From Turnera subulata (Eukaryota > Streptophyta > Magnoliopsida > Malpighiales > Passifloraceae), in assembly GCA_028386065.3 (NCBI GenBank), contig JAKUCV010006168.1, positions 24,635 to 88,634 of the forward strand: a DNA stretch of 64,000 bases. Reading direction: 5' to 3'. Below are positions 22,402-31,728 of this stretch, one piece after another; position 1 is the stretch's first letter, and each line of letters opens with the position of its first letter. The notes beneath the pieces were generated by a model that did no database searches, was not told the origin of the DNA, and worked only from the letters and a program-made list of their open reading frames with translations. Both the position numbers and the translations under genes were made by a program.

Positions 22402-23043
22402 TGTTGGGAAAACTCGGGTAATTTCCCCACTACAAACAACTAGTGAATTGAACTGATTCGATAATTCCCAGGAAAGATGGCCTAGCCTATCTCCTTAGAC
22501 AGAATTATCATTCCAAAATAAATCCCCAGGAAAGACTGGAGGAACAGTGGTTCACTTAAAACCCAGCCTCCTAGACAGGACTCACTTGCACAGTGTTATA
22601 ATTCACAACCTATACCCGACAAAGGCGGCTTAGCCAACCAACAAATTAAATAAGGCGGTTTTGCAAGCCAAGAAAGAGATAAGGCGGCTTAGCCAATGTT
22701 GAATACTAAGCAAAATAAACAAATGCAAAATTAAAGGGCGGAATAATAAAAGAAGAACACACTCAAAAATTGATAACGGAGTTCGGCCAATTTTGTCTAC
22801 GTCTCCGAAGCACCACTAGAAAAGGACCTGCTCTTTTTACTAAAAGAAGAAGAGTATTTAGTGCAATTGTTAGGATATAATTATACTCTAATTTTGGGAT
22901 GACTTACTAAGGCAAGGGGAAGTTCTATTTATAACAAAACAAACCCCCCCCCCCCAGCTCAAACTCCACGATGTTGGATGCTATTTCCAAGGGGGTTGCA
23001 GCACTAAGTGAGACTCATAAAGGATGTTCAAAAACTAGTTTAG
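22402..23043 (-). repeat. 5' LTR of second Copia (outer end approximate)
   Basis: The inner end is fixed by the primer-binding site at 22388-22399. The minus strand carries a promoter TATAAATAG at about 22925-22933 and, upstream of it, a run of 12 cytosines on the plus strand (22944-22955). The upper border is uncertain because the partner LTR lacks this part. Confidence 0.7.
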
Positions 23044-23540
23044 CTAACCAGCCGGCCAATCGATTTGCTTTATATGTTTAATGAAATTTGCCAATCAGAA
23101 CAAGTGGTGATAGTGTACGCACTCTTTTAACTTTGCTAATTAAGGAAAAAGTCTTATAAATTAGACCAAGACAGAACATGGAGTCCGATTCTATTGTTAA
23201 AAATATATCGCGGTTATATAAAAACTGGATATATATGATATTTTCTGTGGCAGCAGGATCTGCTTCCAATTCCCTATCGTTTCTTGCGATATCAACTTAA
23301 TTAGTCTTCCACTGTACTGTACTACTGAATCTCTACGGAATCTCTTTACACCTAAAATTTGTCTTCCCCACTATGATCCTTTCATCCGAGCTAATATAAT
23401 ATCGCCTAATTTTTTTTGGTAGGAATGGAGGCTAAATCCCTGCTAATTAAAGATTGTGCCTGTATATATATTTTGGAACTGGATAGTTTGCAAAACATTT
23501 GATGATCACTGAAGCAAAAGCCTTATGTTATTTTTTTGAT
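23044..23540. other. intergenic, no gene recognised
   Basis: Unassigned AT-rich sequence between the second Copia and a LINE tail. No conserved coding sequence is visible. Confidence 0.4.
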
Positions 23541-23885
23541 GAGAAGAAGATTTTATTAAATATTGTAAAAGCTAGATTACAGACAGTCATTAAACGAATG
23601 ACTGATTCAGTGTCTAACAGCAAATACCAGCAAACGTACACAATCAGACCATCACAGACCTGATACTAACACAGAATTACAACCATCACAGTCCTGATAA
23701 AACACCTATACTAACACAGGTTTACAGATAGGGCCATTCCAAGCTATAATACTCTCCGCCCGAATCAACACAGCAGGAAAAGCAAAGGGGAAACTGGGCT
23801 GCTTCGCTTTGAACCAAAGATAAGAACTGAATAATACCTTTTCCATCATTCCGCCCCAATCAACGTCTTGTGGGGGGAAAAAATA
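23541..23885 (-). mobile_element. probable 5'-truncated LINE tail
   Basis: On the minus strand a short frame (SSYLWFKAKQ...ESIIAWNGP, then a stop) looks like the C-terminal end of a LINE ORF2. It is followed by about 190 bp of untranslated sequence and ends AATAAAATCTTCTTCTCATC with an A run at the 23540 side. Borders and duplication are not resolved. Confidence 0.45.
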
Positions 23886-24004
23886 AAGAAACCAAAATTA
23901 GTGCAAACTTCTTTTAGCTTTCCATGTTTAGTGGAGGCATTAGCATCAAAAAAATGTTTAGTGGAGGCATTATAGATTCGGCCTTTATTTTGGGATGGAT
24001 TTAA

Positions 24005-24197
24005 GAAACATTTTGATAGGATCAAGTTTCCATCTTCATTTTGATTCTTCCCTAAAGGTCTTTGCTTGTGTATCTTTTGAGCAGAAAAATCTTCCAAACA
24101 TATCTTCAAATAGAATTCAACCCACAATGCAAATATTGGGGAGAAGGAATATATTTTTCTTTTTATCATGCAGAAGGAATATATTTGTACCCAAACT
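24005..24197 (-). other. dispersed exon-like fragment, copy B
   Basis: This is the reverse-complement relative of 8409-8640. The minus-strand frame reads VEFYLKICLEDF..., matching copy A in sense as well as sequence. It stops where the adjacent LINE tail begins at about 24208. Confidence 0.45.
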
Positions 24198-24207
24198 TTG
24201 GAATTTT

Positions 24208-24960
24208 TTTTTTGAAGCTAAAGATGGTTTTATATTTTATTGATTATAATAGCAAAAAATATACAATGGAAATGAAAGTACATAGACATTACAGAGTATG
24301 GAAGGCGCTGTAAACGCTGCAGGAAAGGTGCTAAGCAACAGAGTTAACCACACAGGCAAGGGTCTAAGACTAGGAGCCGTGGGATATCAAGTGAAACTTC
24401 CTTCGCATGCCGCACCAGCCTCGCAATTAATGTGTTTCAGAATTTGCAATAATGACAAGGGATGTCGAAAACGGGAAGTTGGGTGAAGAGCTTTAATCCA
24501 GGAAACATAGAGAAAGATAAGAAACATATATATCCAGGAAACGGGAAGTTGGGTTGAGTGTACTAGAATAAGATCCATATTTCTTTCAAGCCAGAACGAC
24601 CAAAGTGTAGCATAGCCAATAATATACCAGGAGAACCGACTACATTCGTAAGGAGATAGGTAAACCCATTGAGGTAAGAATTGGTCAAGAGAAGGAGGAG
24701 AACACCAAGATACACCCCACCATTTGCAAATGGAGCACCAAACTTTCCAAGCAACAGAACAGGTAAGAAGAAGATGGTCGCGAGATTCCAAATGGGAATG
24801 ACACAAAGGACAAATAGATTCAGCAAGTGACACGATATATACCTCTGTAACGTTCCACTTTGAAAGGAGATAAACCATGCCAAACACATAAGGAATGGAT
24901 CATTGGGTCTGATATTGTTTGTAGATGAAATCACAGCCACTCCTTACAGAAAAAATTCCA
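24208..24960 (-). mobile_element. 5'-truncated LINE fragment with ORF2 zf-RVT end
   Basis: The minus strand encodes the zinc-binding domain found at the C terminus of plant LINE reverse transcriptases: CPLCHSHLESRDHLLLTC followed by W..C.WWGV (about 24700-24830). It then runs through untranslated sequence to an A run (T run on the plus strand at about 24207-24217) preceded by CAATAAAATATAAAACC. Reverse transcriptase proper is absent and the frame is broken, so this is a truncated, dead insertion. Confidence 0.75.
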
Positions 24961-25127
24961 TTTGTATTATTACTGTTAGAATGTGATCAAGCGTCATATT
25001 TCGGATTCCATTGAACAACTTGGAAGAGGGGACAGTCTGCAAGCATTGGAAGAAGGGGAAAGTCTGCATGTTGTTGATTTCTTTTTAGTTTGTTATGCTC
25101 TTTGTGTTTTTCCGTGTTATTCTCTGT

Positions 25128-25196
25128 TTAGTGTCAGGTTAAGTAAGCATTTAGTGTCAGGTTAAGTAAGCATTTAGTGTCAGGTTAAGTAAGCAT
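25128..25196. repeat. minisatellite, 3 x 23 bp
   Basis: Three identical head-to-tail 23-bp units occupy 25128-25150, 25151-25173 and 25174-25196. Each begins TTAGTGTCAGG and ends TTAAGTAAGCAT. Confidence 0.9.
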
Positions 25197-25890
25197 ACTT
25201 GTTAAGTAACATTCTTGCTCAGTGTTTTTCAGAATTCTAAGTGGTTTACACTAGTACTTTGATAGTGGATTGCACCTTTGTTGTGCTTAAATATGCTGCA
25301 TAAATGTAATGTTTTGTGTGGAGAAATCGTTTTGTTCTCTTCCATATTCAAGTGAGTTAGTTCTGTAAGTGTTTTTCAATGAGTCACATTATTTAGTATA
25401 TGTTGATTGTGGCTTGAACTTAGGTTAGAATTCTGAAAAATTGTTTGAATGTTCTTCATGTTCTTAGAGTGTCCTTGGGTGTGATAATTGTGAGACTTAT
25501 CAAACACCAATTCCTTTTCGTTTCCGAGTGTAATTTAGGAGCAATCAAAGTTGTTCAATCACAATTATCCTTAATATAATGAAATCTATAATAAGGTAAT
25601 TCACAACTAATACTATTTAGGGAGTCTTTTTTTTTTTTTAAGATATGGTTTTCTTTTTTGTTATTAAGTTTTTATCTATTCTTCAACTTTACCATAAGTT
25701 TTCCTTTCCAATCCTAAGATTTATTATGTTTAAATCATATAGTACCATTATGGTTAATATAATGAATTCAGTGAGGTGTTCACTGTAAAATTACTCAGAC
25801 TTGATCCTATCACAACAAAGGGTATCTTATTCAATGACGTGAGTTGTCAAAAATGGAAATATTATAAAATTATCAAGTTGAATAATAATG
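25197..25890. other. intergenic, no gene recognised
   Basis: AT-rich DNA between the minisatellite and the promoter of AIG1-like copy 3. No coding sequence is recognised. Confidence 0.45.
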
Positions 25891-26457
25891 GGAATCATCA
25901 TCCAAGGTCCCACCTTAGCCGAATCCAATCCCCCGACCACCAAACATGGAATAGGCTAATGCTTACCTCCAATCGTCAATTTGCATTTTCCCTCTGTCTA
26001 TAAATATTGGGTCATGCTTGCTTCTCTTATCATCATATATAGAACCACTACTCTTATCAGTTCAAGTTAATAGTACTTAGTTCAGTTCCAGGTAAGTATA
26101 CAAGGCATAAATTATCCACGGGAGTATTACTCTTCCATATATATAGTATCTGTCTTTTGCGAACTACTCTTCTATAATCTTTTATCATAGCGCTTAATGA
26201 ATTCTTTGATGGCCCCTCCATTCGAATATTAGAGTAGTACACACTGCCTTATCTGTACGTAATTGCCTGGAGCTGCATGCATTTCCTCTACAATTTGTAC
26301 TGTCTTCAGCTTTTGTACGTGCAAATAATTGGTCACCCACCCTTATGCTTCATAAATTGTACACTACTGCGCTTTCTTCGAAAGCAAATGACTTTACATT
26401 TTCCTGTCTCTATTGATTTGTGCATACAAAAATAATGTGCTGGTAATCCTTCTATAG
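25891..26457 (+). promoter_or_regulatory. promoter, leader exon and leader intron of AIG1-like copy 3
   Basis: A conserved block (25891-25951, also upstream of copy 1) is followed by a TATA box TATAAATA at 25999-26006. The leader word CTTGCTTCTC (26017-26026) and TTATCATCAT come next. A leader exon ends TTCCAG at 26091 before the donor GTAAGT, and the acceptor TATAG ends at 26457, giving a 366-bp 5' untranslated intron. The start codon lies 12 bp into the next exon. Confidence 0.65.
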
Positions 26458-26468
26458 GAGGCCCGGCA

Positions 26469-28024
26469 ATGGCTACGACTGATCAGAACAAAGAGGTTCG
26501 AAATATAGTCATAGTCGGGAAGACAGGAAACGGCAAAAGCTCCACAGGAAACAGTATCCTTGGCTTGGTTTCCCCAAGAAAGAATGCCCCTTCTCTCCCA
26601 AATGAGGGCTTTAGGACAGGGACGGGTCCCTCTGGTGTTACTCGAACTAGCCAAATGAAGCAAGCCACGACAAACGGTCAAATTATCAATGTTATTGATA
26701 CTCCTGGTACATCACAGCGAGCCATTCTCTCTCTTTCTGTAATTATTCTCTTTTGGGGATAGATAATTGATGGTATTAATTTGTTTCTTGTACAAAATGT
26801 ACTAGTCATGATCGTCGTGGGTTTTTCCCTTTTCATTTGTGTAAATTAAAGGGAATGTATAGGACTTACGTACAAAGCTGTGTTATTTCACTCCACACAG
26901 GACTGTTTGATTCTGATATGATGCCGGATCAAGTGAGCGAAGAAATTGTCAAGTGCATGCAAATGGCAAAGGAAGGGATCCATGCTTTTGTTGGGGTCGT
27001 CTCTACTTGGAATCGCTTTTCAGAAGAAGAAGCCAACGCATTCCGGGTCTTAATTAAAGCGCCTGTTTGGAGACAAGTCACTTGACTACATGATTATTGT
27101 CTTCACTGTGGAAGCAAATGAGTTTGAAAGCATTAAGGACTTCGAGGAAGAATATCTTAGCAACGCTCCAAAGATTTTGAAGGTCAAGATTCTTTTCAGT
27201 CAAGCCACTATAGTATCCCATTATTTTTTTTTTTAAAAAAAATTACTCTCAATTCATTATTGTAAAAGAACAATTGCAATCTACCATAGTCGGAGGTATG
27301 CTGAAATTGTCTGTTAAAAAAATTTTATTTTGACGACTTGATATTTTAATTTTATATAAGCAGGAGATTGTAGAGGACTGCAAGCATCGAATAGTACTGT
27401 TTGACAATCTAACCAATGATGCGGAGACGAAGAAGAAGCAGCGAATGGATCTTCTCAGCCTTGTAAACCAGGTGGTTGCTAAGAACAATGGGCAACCCTA
27501 CACCAATGAGTACTTTGAGAGAATAAATCAGGTGCCTTCCTTCATTTACTTCTAACCATGGGAATTTAACTATCTTATTATTGGTAGATAGTGATAGTTA
27601 TTTAAGCTTTTTTTTTTTCTTCTAATTTGGCAGGTCGAGGTGATATTATGTGATGCTGAACCACTACCGATTCAAGCCAGAGCATTACGAGCCCCAAAGA
27701 TACCTGCAAAAGTGAAGGACGCGGTGAAGAAAGAAGCCAAAGACACTCTTGTAGACATAAAGAACGAGGTAATCTGCATTTTCTTTTTCTTTCTTTTTTT
27801 GCTCTTCTCTGTCATTTTTAGAAACTAGCCGTACCCACTTTTCTTCTTCTCTTCTTTTTCTATGTTCTAGGTTATGGAATCAGTAACTTTTGCTTCCATG
27901 ATTATTATCTAGCTAGCTTTTGTATCTTAAAATTGTTACTGTTGTTTTACAGATTCGGGGACAAATTATACATGAAGCAGTGGAGGGAATTAAGTCAACT
28001 GGTTGTCGTTGTGCTATTTTGTGA
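26469..28024 (+). pseudogene. AIG1/IAN-type GTPase gene, copy 3, frameshifted
   Basis: Exons with GT-AG borders: 26469-26706, 26901-27182, 27364-27531, 27634-27768 and 27953-28024. Exon 1 has the P-loop GKTGNGKS (17-24) and DTPG at the exon border. Exon 2 is 282 nt instead of the 278 nt of copies 1 and 2. The extra four bases are a tandem TTAA duplication (TTAATTAA, 27050-27057), after which the frame runs into TGA at 27083-27085, codon 141. Downstream exons remain open in their original frames, including VLFDNLT and a C-terminal CAIL CaaX box. Exon 4 encodes a lysine- and alanine-rich segment without the glutamate-rich coiled coil of the other copies. As read, only a truncated 140-residue protein could be made. 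A sequencing error or population polymorphism at TTAATTAA is the main alternative. Confidence 0.85.
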
Positions 28025-28550
28025 CCCCGCTGGGAAAGATCTATCCATACATATGCATATAGGCTAGAGATTTGCAAAAATGTCTTAGTAATCTGTATGT
28101 CCTAATTAATGAATAACATTGGTGGGTGTGATGTGATGATTAAAATAATCATCAAAACAATGTCGTTTGCGTTGTATCCCTCTAATGGTCTGTCATAATA
28201 TGTTTGGTTTTCTGGTTTATGTCAATAAAGAATCTTCCACGAATTCATTAAAGAAGCCATATAGTTGCTCACTAGCTATACTTCTATTGTGTGCATTGAT
28301 CAAGTTGCCGGTGTACACGTTAGAGTTAGAGTAGTAAGCTCAAAACCAATCATCGTCTCAACCATTAGTTTAAGCTTGCTTTTACTTGAGATGGTCACTT
28401 GACACGGTAGCGGAGTCATAATGACCACACGGTCGCGTGTACTAATCCTCACGCCTCCCTCCTTTTTAGGTTAAAAAGTACAAAGTATTGATGGGCATGT
28501 ACAAGTTTCAAGCCTAAAGGACTTTCACTTGAGGGAGGATATTAGAATAA
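28025..28550. other. 3' flank of AIG1-like copy 3 and possible Copia tail
   Basis: Probable 3' untranslated sequence (AATTAATGAATAAC near 28110). Around 28500-28550, TTTCACTTGAGGGAGGAT precedes ATTAGAATAATAAGCCC and resembles a Copia polypurine tract and LTR start. This is suggestive only. Confidence 0.35.
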
Positions 28551-28937
28551 TAAGCCCAAAACCAATCATGGGGTATTAACCATCAGCTTATAAAGCTGAC
28601 ACTTTCCACGGAGAAATGGTGGAGAAGTTCAACATATGGAATGGCTCAACCTCGTGTATTCAGAGTCAAAACCTGAAGTATATTTTCCTACGCCCGTCTT
28701 GGGATAAAAGCAGAGAGAATTCTTCACAATGGTTGTGTCGTGAAAATAGGTGTAAGCACAAAACCAATCATGGGACCTTAACCATTATAAGCTGAAACTT
28801 TCCATGGAGAAATGGTGGAGAAGTTCAACATGTGGAATGGCTCAACCTCATGTATTCAGAGTCAAAACCTGATATTTGCCCTTGCGCGTCTTGGGATAAG
28901 AGCAGAGAGAATTCTTCACAATGTTGTGTTGTGAAAA
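28551..28937. repeat. tandem duplication, period about 201 bp (LTR-like)
   Basis: Two units (28551-28751 and 28752-28937) share CAAAACCAATCATGGG, GAGAAATGGTGGAGAAGTTC, ATGGAATGGCTCAACCTC, GTATTCAGAGTCAAAACCTG and GCAGAGAGAATTCTTCACAA in order. A third, partial relative of the first words occurs at about 28331-28360. The units look like remnants of a Copia-type LTR. Confidence 0.75.
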
Positions 28938-29674
28938 TCGGATCGGATCACCGGTTTGATTAGGTTAATCGTTAAATGGTGGTCCACCCGATTTTCAAGA
29001 ACCTTAAAAAAAAAAAATGCTATCCATGGATCAGGTTGGATTGGAAGGTTTTGTGGGTTTTGGTTGAATTGTACGAACCGGACCAAGTTTTGTTTTTGGG
29101 TCAATAAGGTTTGTAATTTTTTTTTCAAAATTTCTAATATGTACTTCATATTTGTTAAATTAGTTTATCACTGTTGTCTATCTAAATTCTTATATTGGAA
29201 AATAATTTATACTTTAGGATGTAATAATATAAATATATATTAATTTTTTTCATTCTAATTCTTTTACAAATAATGATTTATAATTGGACCCCACTAGGCC
29301 CTATTTAGACCCAATTTTTTTACCGTTTACCTTTTCCACTTCGACGACTGATCCGGTAACTTTGGGTTTTCACTTTGACAAAAACCAGTACAAAACTATA
29401 TATACTCAATCTCCTACCCTACAATTGACATGGGCTACATGAGCCTCAAAACAATTACACACTAATTAAACAAGTCCACAAACTGGAGTCACAAACATGA
29501 TCTATCAGAATTCAAGCCACCTAAACACCAAATCATTTGTTATAGAGTGTAAATACACATGAAATTCTCTTGTGCATATGTGTGTACTGAAGCTCTTGTA
29601 AAATGGTGAACATGTAGATGGAATGTAGTTTGTGTAAAAAGCTCCTTTTTATGTTTTAGAATATATATATATAT

Positions 29675-29707
<33 letters not shown>

Positions 29708-30092
29708 GCATATGGCTAATTTTTTATAATTTTAGTTTAGGTGATTCTGCATATTGTTCTTTTCTTTTTTGCCTTTCTTAATTATCTAGTGGTCAGCTGA
29801 ACTTACCATTTTACACCATTGCTGCATCTAGCAAATCTTCTTGCATAATCTTTCGTCGCATTAACGTTTATCTTTGTACTTAGTTTTGAGATTTTGCTAC
29901 TTTGAGCGACCCTCATCTCTTAGAAAGTATAAGATTTAGGCCTAGGAAGGAATAATATTCAAAAGTATGGATACCCTTCTAAAGCCGCAAACTTATAAGT
30001 GTTGAAAATTCAAAAGTGAGTAATTGTCCCAAATCTTTAGAAAGAGGCTAAGTGAGTGAAATATAAAGGTAGTGGACTCATATATCTAGTGT
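28938..30092. other. intergenic, with AT microsatellite at 29658-29712
   Basis: No gene is recognised. An interrupted (AT)n tract lies at about 29658-29712. Confidence 0.6.
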
Positions 30093-30100
30093 CTTAAGAA

Positions 30101-30374
30101 CAGGGGCGGATATAGGGGGGAGCAAGGGGGGCCTGGGCCCGCCCTAAACTCCAAATTTATATATATATGGTAACAAATTCAAACAAATTGCATGATGGTG
30201 TAGTGGTTATCTGTGCTTCAATTCCCACCGCCAGCCCGGGTTCGAGCCATATCTTTCCCATTTTACACAATTTTGTTTGCATTTCTCCTAGTTTGTATAA
30301 ATTTGGCCCCCTCAAGACTTATTCTTACAAATTTGGCCCCCCCCCCCTAATAGAAAATTCTAGATCCACCCCTG
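30101..30374. mobile_element. hAT-type MITE containing a tRNA-like segment
   Basis: The ends are imperfect terminal inverted repeats: CAGGGGCGGATATAG at 30101 and the reverse complement of CAGGGGTGGATCTAG ending at 30374. They are flanked by a perfect 8-bp target-site duplication CTTAAGAA (30093-30100 and 30375-30382). Eight-base duplications and CAGGG ends are characteristic of hAT elements. No transposase is encoded in 274 bp. Inside, GATGGTGTAGTGGTTATC (about 30182-30199) and GGGTTCGAGCC (about 30238-30248) resemble tRNA A and B boxes. Confidence 0.85.
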
Positions 30375-30382
30375 CTTAAGAA

Positions 30383-31098
30383 TTTAGATTATCATGTAGT
30401 GTTTTAGTTTACGAGACTGAAATTCAAGTATTTTTTACCCCAAATATTTTGTTGGTGATTAATTGGGAAAAGCTCCTGGCAAGTCCTATAATTTTAGTTG
30501 TTCCACAAATAAGCTCTACAGTTAATAAAATCTTCAATTAAGTCCTATAACAGTAGTTAGTAACCTCATTCAAATCCTTTTGCACATTTCTATCCAATTT
30601 AATTAGACGTTAAGTCTGACTTTTGGGGTTAGACATCATCCCCCGACAAGGATTGACCTTACATGTCAGATATGGAGGGAAAAAATGGCGCTAACCCATT
30701 CCTGCCAAAATGAAAATTCTCCTAAAATCATTCATTTTCCTCTTTTTTAAACAGGAGGAAACAATTTACCGAATGGAAAAAAAAATGGTGGGCATCACAC
30801 ACAACACACATCAATAATTTTATACTTAACTATTTATTATTTAGTTAACAAATAATTTTTTTTGATGAATAGTTAAAAAATAATTTAATTTCAAAGTGAT
30901 ATTAATTTTTTAAAAAATTACATATTTTTAGAAATAACTAAGTGATAAAATTTAACATTAATTATTTTAATATTTTAATTAATTTTTTTATTTCAATTTA
31001 AGAGAAAATAAATTTATAATTTTTATATTTTCAAACTAAAAATAAAATTTTAAAAATATTTTACTGAATTAATTTAATTAAAATTATCTTCCACAGTT
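30383..31098. other. intergenic, AT-rich
   Basis: Very AT-rich sequence with no gene recognised. It abuts the truncated end of the SIRE-like Copia LTR. Confidence 0.5.
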
Positions 31099-31728
31099 CG
31101 AGTTTAGGAAGATCTGATTTTTGTGAAACCAGATCCTTGGAAAGATCTGATTTTTGTGAAACCAGATCCTAGGAAAGATCTGGTTTTTGTGAAACCAGAT
31201 TCAGTGAGAGTGAGTGTGTGATTTGAAACGAGGGGAAGAAGAGCAAACATAAGAGATTTAGAGTGGTTCTCCCTCACCAGGAACTCCACTACCTAAAGGT
31301 TCATTCCTTTAGGATTTCAAACACTCACTATGTTTAGGTAAGTTTGGACCACCAAGGGGACTATCTTCATGGTAGGCAAGAGAGAATATTTTCAACACTT
31401 CCTTTGAGTCTTTCCTCTTACTTACTCACCAATTCTGGACGTTGGAAGTGAGATTTAAATGCCTGGAGGACCATACGCAAATTGTAGGAAAGTTTGATAG
31501 TGACAGCTCGCAGATATGGTTGCAACAAAAACCATCTGGCGTGTTTCTGAGAAATGGTTTATCAGAAACCATAATTTCTCCTGCAGGCTAAAATCAACAC
31601 AAGGCAAAACTCAAAGAATTTTTTTCGAGCAGTTTGTTAATCATCAAAATTAATTTCAAACCATCACTAAACATGGTTAGTTTCACTAATTAAACTTAAG
31701 AGGTGATTAGCCTATGTTTAGGCCAACA
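31099..31728 (-). repeat. truncated 3' LTR of SIRE-like Copia
   Basis: It ends GGCCAACA at 31728 next to a purine tract on the minus strand (AAAAAGGAAGAGAT). Its body matches the two ends of the 5' LTR at 58709-61166. About 75 bp at the outer border and roughly 1.8 kb of the middle are missing. The left end has three tandem copies of a 33-bp unit (about 31109-31207) with the hairpin ATCTGGTTT...AAACCAGAT or close variants. Confidence 0.8.

Larger units (their letters stand above)
20108..23043 (-). mobile_element. Ty1/Copia element, minus strand, internally deleted
   Basis: Reading the minus strand, a 5' LTR (22402 to about 23043) is followed by a primer-binding site TGGTAGCGGAGC (22388-22399), gag-protease, part of integrase, and then directly by a partial 3' LTR (20108 to about 20513). 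The inner LTR border is TGTTGGGAAAACTCGGG in both. Reverse transcriptase, RNase H and the upstream part of the 3' LTR are missing. The outer border of the 5' LTR was not resolved. CTAAC precedes 20108 and also occurs at 23044-23048, but a canonical CA end is not adjacent there. Confidence 0.85.

Noticed and set aside
20103..23048. CTAAC as the target-site duplication of the second Copia
   Set aside because: CTAAC occurs at both places, but the right-hand copy is not preceded by a CA end, so it may be chance. The outer LTR border is left open.
26837..27085. Stand-alone 82-codon ORF
   Set aside because: It is intron sequence plus the frameshifted exon 2 of AIG1-like copy 3.
30182..30248. tRNA gene inside the hAT MITE
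   Set aside because: Box-like words only; the acceptor stem and anticodon arm are not formed.
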